A stretch of 42,082 bases of DNA, taken from contig JAGXHY010000005.1 in the NCBI GenBank assembly GCA_024635925.1, forward strand, positions 1 to 42,082, given 5' to 3'. Of the stretch, positions 33,615 through 40,043 are shown piece by piece. Both the position numbers and the translations under genes were made by a program. The notes under the pieces are model-generated. The model saw only the letters and a list, made by a program, of their open reading frames with translations, made no database searches and had not been told where the DNA came from. This stretch comes from Bacillota bacterium (lineage in GTDB: Bacteria > Bacillota > TC1). How positions within the stretch are numbered: position 1 is the stretch's first letter; each line of letters begins with the position of its first letter.

Positions 33615-35452
33615 ACTTTTTTATTCTCCTTTTCAAAAAATACTTCATACCATAACAAGAAAATATATATAGTCCATATTTTTCTGCTATTATCTTTCTT
33701 CCCTTGGAAATGATGATCTAACAAGCTCATCAACTCCTTATAAACAAATATTTCTTTTGCAATTGGTTTCGCAAAGTATGATTTAACTTTCTCATAATAT
33801 TCTTTTTCTTTCAACCAAACTCTTATAGGCACCGGGAAGCCGAGTTTTTTCTTATCCGCTACTTTTTTAGGAATTACTCTTCTAGCCGCTAAACGCAATG
33901 CAAATTTAGTGTTTTCATCATTTACTTTATATTTCAAAGGGATAGTCCTTGCAAGTTTAAAGACTTCTTTATCAAGGAAGGGAACTCTAAGTTCTAATGA
34001 ATGGGCCATACTCATTTTATCAGCTTTAAGTAAAATATCACCAATTAGCCATGTATTAATATCTACTAATTGCATTTTAGTTGTATCATCACAATCATTA
34101 GCTAATTTAAAAAATTTACTCGTAACTTTATTTGTATCTGGTGCATTTGTTTTTATTTTTAAAACTTTTTTTCTTTCCCTATTAGAAAACACTCTTGCAT
34201 TCCCTATATATCGATCCTCTATTTCTTGACCTGCCCTTTGTAAAAAAGATTTCCCTTTCATATCTGGTAAAATATCTGCGAATTTTCCTATCAACTTTCT
34301 TATTGGAAAAGGAATTCTACTATATGAAGCTAAACTGAAAGGTTCTCTATATATATTATACCCTCCAAAAAGTTCATCTGCTCCCTCACCTGACAATACA
34401 ACCTTAACATAATCACTTGCTAATTCACTAACAAAATATAAGGCTACTGCAGAAGGATCAGCTAGTGGTTCATCCATATGATATTGGACTCTTGATAAGG
34501 AGTCCCAATATTCTTTGTCTCCAATCAACTTGCTTTCATTTTTTATCCCAATAATTCCGGAAAGTTCTTTAGCATAATCTACCTCATTATATTGATCATA
34601 ATTAAAACCAACTGTAAATGTTTTATCACCTTGAAAAACAGTAGCCGCATAACTTGAATCAATTCCGCTAGACAAAAATGATCCTACTTCCACATCACTA
34701 ATCTTATGTGCTTTTATAGAATCTAAAAAGACCTCTTCAATTTCATCAACTAAAGGTTCTAGTTCTAGTTCATCATCACAATCAAAATCAGCTTGGAAAT
34801 ATCTAGTGATTTCAAAGTTCCCATCTTTATAGATAATATAATGACCAGGAGTTAATTTATATACTCCTTTAAAAAAGGTTTCAGGTAAACTTGAATACTG
34901 AAAACTTAAATAACTTTCTAATGCATCATAATTTAATTCTTTATTAAATTCAGGATAATCCAGAAAACTCTTTATCTCTGAACCAAAAAGAAAACTATCC
35001 CCAAATGAACCATAATATAAGGGTTTGATACCAAAGTAGTCTCTGGCAATAAACAAGCTTTGATCCTTTTTATCATATATTGTGAAAGAAAACATACCTC
35101 TTAATTTATCAAGCATGTTTTTGCCTTCTTCTTCATATAAATGAATCAAAACCTCTGAATCCGAATGAGAATAAAAATTATGTCCTTTTTTTAGAAGTTC
35201 ACTTTTTAAAATTTGATAATTATAGATTTCTCCATTAAATACTAGGACTAGACTTTTATCTTCATTATATATTGGTTGCATACCATCTTCGATACCTATG
35301 ATACTAAGTCTTCTAAAACCTAAAGCAACATAATCATCAGTATATATTCCTTCGCTATCAGGTCCTCTATGAATAATTCTATCCATCATCTTTTTAATGA
35401 CAGGTTCTTTGGCAACCATATTACTATTTATAAAGCCTACGTAACCGCACAA
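33611..35452 (-). CDS. asnB: Asparagine synthetase, glutamine-hydrolysing
   Basis: AsnB uses ATP and glutamine to amidate aspartate. The 613 residues hold an N-terminal glutaminase domain with the nucleophile Cys2 (MCGYVGF), HRGPDSEG and FNGEIYNY. The synthetase domain has the ATP loop LSSGIDSSYAA near 260 and SGEGADELFGGY. Start choice matters: TTG at 35452 is the only codon that puts Cys at position 2, and GGAGGG lies upstream. A TATACT at 35481-35486 on the minus strand may be its -10 box with a weak -35. Length and motifs fit the AsnB/AsnO group of Firmicutes; a role in cell-wall precursor amidation is possible for some members but not indicated here. Confidence 0.95.
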   Translation of the reverse strand: MCGYVGFINSNMVAKEPVIKKMMDRIIHRGPDSEGIYTDDYVALGFRRLSIIGIEDGMQPIYNEDKSLVLVFNGEIYNYQILKSELLKKGHNFYSHSDSEVLIHLYEEEGKNMLDKLRGMFSFTIYDKKDQSLFIARDYFGIKPLYYGSFGDSFLFGSEIKSFLDYPEFNKELNYDALESYLSFQYSSLPETFFKGVYKLTPGHYIIYKDGNFEITRYFQADFDCDDELELEPLVDEIEEVFLDSIKAHKISDVEVGSFLSSGIDSSYAATVFQGDKTFTVGFNYDQYNEVDYAKELSGIIGIKNESKLIGDKEYWDSLSRVQYHMDEPLADPSAVALYFVSELASDYVKVVLSGEGADELFGGYNIYREPFSLASYSRIPFPIRKLIGKFADILPDMKGKSFLQRAGQEIEDRYIGNARVFSNRERKKVLKIKTNAPDTNKVTSKFFKLANDCDDTTKMQLVDINTWLIGDILLKADKMSMAHSLELRVPFLDKEVFKLARTIPLKYKVNDENTKFALRLAARRVIPKKVADKKKLGFPVPIRVWLKEKEYYEKVKSYFAKPIAKEIFVYKELMSLLDHHFQGKKDNSRKIWTIYIFLLWYEVFFEKENKKV

Positions 35453-35537
35453 ATGATAACCCTCCTTTTTTAACTCTTTAAGTATAACTTAATTTTTAAA
35501 AAATAGAAATATCATTTACCTTTTTATAGTTTTTTTA

Positions 35538-35546
35538 TGATATAAT
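35538..35546 (+). promoter_or_regulatory. Extended -10 promoter of the SCIFF operon
   Basis: TGATATAAT, identical to the elements before polA and pcrA, ends 21 bases before the SCIFF start codon. The -35 region is weak (TTTACC is 20 bases from the -10 box). An AGGAGGG ribosome site follows at 35557-35563. Confidence 0.6.
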
Positions 35547-35567
35547 TATTGAAGTTAGGAGGGTTGT

Positions 35568-35717
35568 ATGATGACGAATAAACATATAATTACATTAGCT
35601 AAACCTTTGCTACAGCAAACAAAGGAAACTGGAGGATGTGGCAACTGCCAGTCTGCTTGTCAATCTGCTTGCAAGACTTCTTGCACTGTAGCTAACCAGT
35701 TATGTATAAATGAATAA
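35568..35717 (+). CDS. scfA: SCIFF ranthipeptide precursor (six cysteines in forty-five residues)
   Basis: A 49-residue peptide. The first half is a leader (MMTNKHIITLAKPLLQQ) and the second carries six cysteines at 24, 27, 31, 35, 39 and 46, with the near-invariant run CQSACQSACKTSCTVANQ. This is the SCIFF family, found across Clostridia, whose cysteines are joined to neighbouring residues by thioether bonds made by a radical SAM enzyme. AGGAGGG at 35557-35563 serves either of two adjacent ATGs (35568 or 35571). The maturase gene lies downstream beyond a hairpin. The natural role of SCIFF peptides is unsettled; proposals include quorum-type signalling. Confidence 0.95.
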   Translation: MMTNKHIITLAKPLLQQTKETGGCGNCQSACQSACKTSCTVANQLCINE

Positions 35718-35726
35718 TCAATCCCT

Positions 35727-35750
35727 AAAGGTCCATAAAGGGCCTTTTTT
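35727..35750 (+). terminator. Attenuator-like terminator between SCIFF precursor and maturase
   Basis: AAAGGTCC (35727-35734) pairs with GGGCCTTT (35740-35747), one G-U, 5-base loop, followed by a T-run to 35750. It lies 9 bases past the precursor stop and just before the maturase ribosome site. Partial termination would give many precursor messages per maturase message. Confidence 0.75.
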
Positions 35751-35764
35751 ACTTGGAGGAATTA

Positions 35765-37132
35765 ATGAAAGACATTAAGATCATAGAAAAAAATGGGATG
35801 AATATTATCCTTGATGTAAATAGTGGTTCCATACATATATTTGATGATATAAGTAAAGAGACTTTACTAAAATATATAGATGGTTTAGAAATACTTAGAA
35901 TTGATGAATTGAATGCCTTAGATGAAATTAAAGCACTTATAGCTGAAGGTAGTTTATTATCAGTAGATTCAAGAGAATTACCAAAGTTGATAAATAAAAG
36001 TATAAAGTCCATATGTCTAAATGTTGCACACATTTGTAACTTAGCTTGTCCTTATTGTTTTGCATCTGGAGGTAGCTATAAAGGAAATGAAGCTTTGATG
36101 ACCCTTGAAGTCGGAAAAAGAGCTATTGATTTTCTTTTTGAAAAAAGTTATGGCAGAAAAATAGTAGAAGTTGATTTTTTTGGTGGGGAGCCACTTCTAA
36201 ACTTTCAACTTATTAAAGATGTAGTAGCATATGGAGAAATAAAAGCTAAGGAATTTAAAAAGGCTATTAAGTGGTCAATGACAACTAATGGTGTATTGCT
36301 TGATAAAAAGGTATGTGAATTCCTACAGAAACATAATATAGGTACGGTTTTAAGTATTGATGGACGTAAGGAAGTACATGATAAATATAGATATTTCAAA
36401 AATAAGTCAGGCAGTTATGATCAAGTTGTGAACAACTATCAAAGATTTAAAGAATATAGTGATGACTATGTTGCAAGAGGAACTTTTACTAAAGCAAATC
36501 TAGACTTTTATGAAGACGTTAAAGTGTTGAAAAATCTTGGTTTCGAACATTTATCTATGGAACCAGTCATTGGTGGAGATCTAACTTATGATGATTTAGA
36601 ATCTATAAGAGAAAGTTATGCGATTTTAGCAAAAAAATATTTAAATTGGATAAAAGAAGATAAACCATTAGATTTCTTTCATTTTAATATTAATTTAAAA
36701 GGTGGCCCTTGTATTTACAAGAGAATAACCGCCTGTGGGGCTGGATTTGAGTATTTGGCAATTACACCTTTGGGGGATATATTCCCATGTCATCAATTGA
36801 TAGAAAACAAAGATTATCGCATTGGAAATATAATAGATGGTTCATTTAATGATGACATAAGTCGAAATTTTCAAAATATTAATATTTATACAAAAGAAAA
36901 GTGCAGTAATTGTTGGGCTCGTTTTTTTTGTAGTGGAGGATGCCATAGTAATAATTTAAAATATGGAGGAGACCTCTATTCTCCTGATGATCTAAGTTGT
37001 GAGACACAAAAAATTAGACTGGAAACAGCAATTTACGTTCAGGCCCAAAAATTATTAAATGAAATATCTAAAAATAATTTCAAAACAAGTGATAAAATCA
37101 CTAAGGATAAAATCACAGATATGTTAAAATGA
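35765..37132 (+). CDS. scfB: SCIFF thioether-forming radical SAM maturase (SPASM)
   Basis: The enzyme cleaves S-adenosylmethionine with a [4Fe-4S] cluster and installs thioether links in the SCIFF peptide. The radical SAM motif C-x3-C-x2-C is at Cys91, Cys95 and Cys98 (CNLACPYC). FFGGEPLLNF follows, and the C-terminal SPASM domain shows CGAGFEYLAITPLGDIFPC and CSNCWARFFCSGGC for auxiliary clusters. Residues 1-80 form the usual N-terminal recognition region for the leader. The frame is open to a TTG at 35753, but GGAGGA lies at 35755-35760, so ATG 35765 is the start (455 residues). It ends 28 bases before trxB. Confidence 0.95.
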   Translation: MKDIKIIEKNGMNIILDVNSGSIHIFDDISKETLLKYIDGLEILRIDELNALDEIKALIAEGSLLSVDSRELPKLINKSIKSICLNVAHICNLACPYCFASGGSYKGNEALMTLEVGKRAIDFLFEKSYGRKIVEVDFFGGEPLLNFQLIKDVVAYGEIKAKEFKKAIKWSMTTNGVLLDKKVCEFLQKHNIGTVLSIDGRKEVHDKYRYFKNKSGSYDQVVNNYQRFKEYSDDYVARGTFTKANLDFYEDVKVLKNLGFEHLSMEPVIGGDLTYDDLESIRESYAILAKKYLNWIKEDKPLDFFHFNINLKGGPCIYKRITACGAGFEYLAITPLGDIFPCHQLIENKDYRIGNIIDGSFNDDISRNFQNINIYTKEKCSNCWARFFCSGGCHSNNLKYGGDLYSPDDLSCETQKIRLETAIYVQAQKLLNEISKNNFKTSDKITKDKITDMLK

Positions 37133-37160
37133 TGGTAAGTAGAAATAAAGGAGTGAAAAT

Positions 37161-38075
37161 ATGCTTGATTTAACAATTATAGGTGCTGGACCTGCTGGTA
37201 TGACTGCAGCTCTTTATGCATTAAGAAGTGGTCTAAGTGTTGCAATTATAGAACAGGGTGCACCTGGAGGTCAATTATTGAAAACAGAAAAAATTGAAAA
37301 TTATCCAGGTTTTGTTGATGGAGTTCTTGGAATGGATTTAGCTACAAATATGTTTATGCAGATAAATGCATTTGAAAACTTCAAACTAATAAATGACACT
37401 GCAAAAAAAATATCAAAAAATGCTGATAACTTTACTGTTAATATCTCAATTGGGACTGTTGACTCTAAAGCTGTAATAGTTGCTACTGGTGGTTATCCCA
37501 AAACATTAGATATACCTGGTGAAAAACAATTTGCTGGTAAAGGTGTTTCATATTGTGCAATTTGTGATGGTTTTTTCTTTAAAAATAAAGTTGTTGCTGT
37601 TATTGGTGGTGGAAACACAGCTTTAGAAGATGCAATATATCTTGCTAGCATCGCAAAAGAAGTATATTTGATACATAGAAGAAATACTTTTAGAGGTAGT
37701 CAAATTTTAGTTGATAAACTAAAATCTTATAACAATGTTCATTTAGTTTTAGAAAAAGTCCCTGTTGAAATTAAAGGTGATACTAAAGTTTCTGAAATTT
37801 TAGTTAAAGACTTAAAAACTAATGAAATAACAAGTATGTTTGTAAACGGTGTTTTTCTGGCTATTGGACAAATAATGAATAGTGAATTTGTTAAAGATTC
37901 TCTTGATACAGATGGTTTAGGTCATATTGTTGTTAACGAAAAGATGGCCTCTGTAACTTCAGGCATTTTTGCTTGTGGTGATATTATTACTAAGAATTTA
38001 AGACAAGTATCAACTGCAGTTGGAGATGGTGCTATTGCTGGACAAATGGCTTATGAATATATAAGCCAGTTATAG
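37161..38075 (+). CDS. trxB: Thioredoxin-disulfide reductase
   Basis: TrxB moves electrons from NADPH to thioredoxin. The 304 residues include the FAD loop IIGAGPAGMTAALYA, GAPGGQLLKTEKIENYPG, the redox pair Cys132 and Cys135 (CAICDG), the NAD(P)H loop VIGGGNTALEDA and the closing GIFACGDIITK...QVSTAVGDGAIAG. HRRNTFRG after the nucleotide loop is in the region that selects NADPH. It follows the SCIFF maturase by 28 bases behind AAAGGAGTG. A role in keeping the precursor thiols reduced is possible from position only; a general housekeeping role is the default. Confidence 0.95.
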   Translation: MLDLTIIGAGPAGMTAALYALRSGLSVAIIEQGAPGGQLLKTEKIENYPGFVDGVLGMDLATNMFMQINAFENFKLINDTAKKISKNADNFTVNISIGTVDSKAVIVATGGYPKTLDIPGEKQFAGKGVSYCAICDGFFFKNKVVAVIGGGNTALEDAIYLASIAKEVYLIHRRNTFRGSQILVDKLKSYNNVHLVLEKVPVEIKGDTKVSEILVKDLKTNEITSMFVNGVFLAIGQIMNSEFVKDSLDTDGLGHIVVNEKMASVTSGIFACGDIITKNLRQVSTAVGDGAIAGQMAYEYISQL

Positions 38076-38086
38076 ATGGGGGTAAA

Positions 38087-39145
38087 ATGAAAGATTATTT
38101 AAAAATGATTTTAGCTGGTATTATTGGTGCTCTAGTTGCAATTGTACTTTATACTGGCATAATTTCAATAACCGATATTAATAAAATAAATGAAGAAACT
38201 ACTAATCCACAAGTTAATGAAGTACTAGTAGGTGAAAATATTTCTATTCCTGAAATTATAGAAAAAACCTCACCATCTGTAGTTCAAATATCAAGGAATT
38301 CCGGAATTAGCTCTTCAGCCTTAGGTTCAGGAGTAATTATTGATGCAACTTTAGGTTATGTTGTTACTAATTTTCATGTTGTAGGTAGTGAAGGTGAATT
38401 AACAGTGACTTTACTTGATGGACGGGTAATAAAAGCTACTAGAGTAGGGGCTGATCCAGATTTAGATATATCAATTATCAAATTAGAAGATACTTTAAAT
38501 TTAACTTCAATGGAGCTTGGAAATTCTGATATTATTAAAACTGGTCAATTAGCAATTGCTATCGGTTCTCCACTAAGTGCTGCTTTAGCTAATAGTGTAA
38601 CTGTTGGTGTTATTAGTTCAGTTTCTAGAGAAATAACCTATAGAGCTCCTAGTGGAAATAATGTAGTTATAAATGTTATACAAACTGATGCTGCAATTAA
38701 CCCAGGCAATAGTGGTGGGGCTTTGATAAATTCTCTGGGACAATTAATTGGTATAAATAGTATAAAAGTTTCACAAACAGGTGTTGAAGGTTTAGGTTTT
38801 GCAATTCCTATAAATGAGGCTAAACCAATAATTGAAGAAATAATTAAAACAGGTACTGTTACTCATCCTTATCTTGGTGTTAGTAAATTGACAAATATAA
38901 CTCAAGAAATGTCAGATTACTATAAAGTACCAAAGGGCGTACTAATTGGAGAAGTTGCTCCTAACTCAAATTCAAGTGAAGCAGGCGTGAAAGTTAATGA
39001 TATAATTGTACAGATTAATCAAACAAAGATTGAGACAATTGCTGAATTAAGAACTGCTATTAACAAACTTAACCTTGGAGATGAATTAAGAATTAAAGTA
39101 TATAGAAACACTAGCACTATTACTTTATTTGTTGTTCTAAAATAA
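38087..39145 (+). CDS. HtrA/DegP-like membrane-anchored serine protease with PDZ domain
   Basis: A 352-residue S1C protease. One membrane anchor near the N-terminus (MILAGIIGALVAIVLYTGII, 7-26) is followed by a linker and a chymotrypsin-fold domain with catalytic His97 (VTNFHVVG), Asp127 (DPDLDISIIKL) and Ser209 (INPGNSGGALIN). A single PDZ domain occupies about 265-350 (HPYLGV...VPKGVLIGEV). It acts on misfolded or signalling proteins outside the cell membrane. It follows trxB by 11 bases and ends at a strong terminator, so it may share the SCIFF promoter. Processing of the exported SCIFF peptide is conceivable but not shown. Confidence 0.94.
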   Translation: MKDYLKMILAGIIGALVAIVLYTGIISITDINKINEETTNPQVNEVLVGENISIPEIIEKTSPSVVQISRNSGISSSALGSGVIIDATLGYVVTNFHVVGSEGELTVTLLDGRVIKATRVGADPDLDISIIKLEDTLNLTSMELGNSDIIKTGQLAIAIGSPLSAALANSVTVGVISSVSREITYRAPSGNNVVINVIQTDAAINPGNSGGALINSLGQLIGINSIKVSQTGVEGLGFAIPINEAKPIIEEIIKTGTVTHPYLGVSKLTNITQEMSDYYKVPKGVLIGEVAPNSNSSEAGVKVNDIIVQINQTKIETIAELRTAINKLNLGDELRIKVYRNTSTITLFVVLK

Positions 39146-39153
39146 AAAATATA

Positions 39154-39190
39154 AAAAAAACGAACTTCATTTTATGAAGTTCGTTTTTTT
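39154..39190. terminator. Bidirectional terminator between the protease and rhodanese genes
   Basis: A perfect 10-bp GC-containing stem (39161-39170 with 39174-39183, CGAACTTCAT and its complement) with a 3-base loop, flanked by A and T runs that extend the pairing, serves both converging transcripts. Confidence 0.92.
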
Positions 39191-39192
39191 AT

Positions 39193-39936
39193 TTATTCAA
39201 ATTCACCTTCTAGTACATGAGTTTCAGGTTTGTTATCCAATCCATCTACTTCAGTTTCTTCCGTGATTACAACTTGCTTATACTCTCGTTTATCTTCTTT
39301 AGAAACATAGTTTAGTACATATTCATCATCTACTTTTATTAATTTACCAGTAGAAAAGAAACTTTTTCCATTAACAAGCCAGCCTTCATAAAATTTGCCT
39401 GATTGAGGATCCATTAATTGTGCATTTACTGTATGTTTATATTCTCCATCTATAAAACTTCTAATAGCTAAACCACTACCAACAAAGTTGTTTACACTTT
39501 TTAGCCCTACTTCAATTGGATAGCCTTCTTCTAGCCATAAAGGATAATTTCCTTCAAGTCTATATACATTAGTAAATCCTGCATCAACTAATTTTTGAGC
39601 ACCTGGTATAGATGCACTATCAACATGACAATATACTAGGTAAGTTTCATCTTTATTTAATGATGGTAACGCTTTATCTAAGCTGCCATCACCAACATAG
39701 TAATTTAAAGAATTGGGTATATGTCCTTCATCAAACCTTGGTGAGACATCTATAATTATCAAATCTTCATTTTCTGTTATTAATTCATACGCTTCTTTTG
39801 CATTAATATCTACATATTCACTTTTATTATTTGCTATATTAGTCATATTTCCATCTTTTGGCCAAAAGATATAACCTGCTATCACAATTAATAAAACAAT
39901 CAAAATACTAGTATATATTTTTATCCTTTTACTCAT
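39193..39936 (-). CDS. Membrane-anchored rhodanese-domain protein
   Basis: A single N-terminal membrane segment (about 7-25) anchors an extracytoplasmic rhodanese domain at about 39-130. Active-site Cys103 lies in VYCHVDSAS, after IIDVSPRFDEGHIPNSLNY. Such proteins handle sulfane sulfur or, outside the cell, bind and relay thiol or oxyanion ligands. The remaining 115 residues form a second domain I do not recognise, with two tracts of alternating polar and hydrophobic residues. The frame extends to 39978, but AAGGAG stands before the ATG at 39936 (247 residues). Confidence 0.88.
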   Translation of the reverse strand: MSKRIKIYTSILIVLLIVIAGYIFWPKDGNMTNIANNKSEYVDINAKEAYELITENEDLIIIDVSPRFDEGHIPNSLNYYVGDGSLDKALPSLNKDETYLVYCHVDSASIPGAQKLVDAGFTNVYRLEGNYPLWLEEGYPIEVGLKSVNNFVGSGLAIRSFIDGEYKHTVNAQLMDPQSGKFYEGWLVNGKSFFSTGKLIKVDDEYVLNYVSKEDKREYKQVVITEETEVDGLDNKPETHVLEGEFE

Positions 39937-40043
39937 AATTTTACTCCTTAATTTACCTGACATAATTAATTTTAGCATGTAATAGATTTAAAAATTTTAT
40001 AGAAATCTAGTTTATTTAGAATACAATTGTAAATTATATTTAA

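Noticed and set aside
39983-40009. TAGATTT/AAATCTA inverted repeat between the rhodanese and ChW genes
   Set aside because: Only 7 AT-rich base pairs with a 13-base loop and no T-run on either strand; likely chance.
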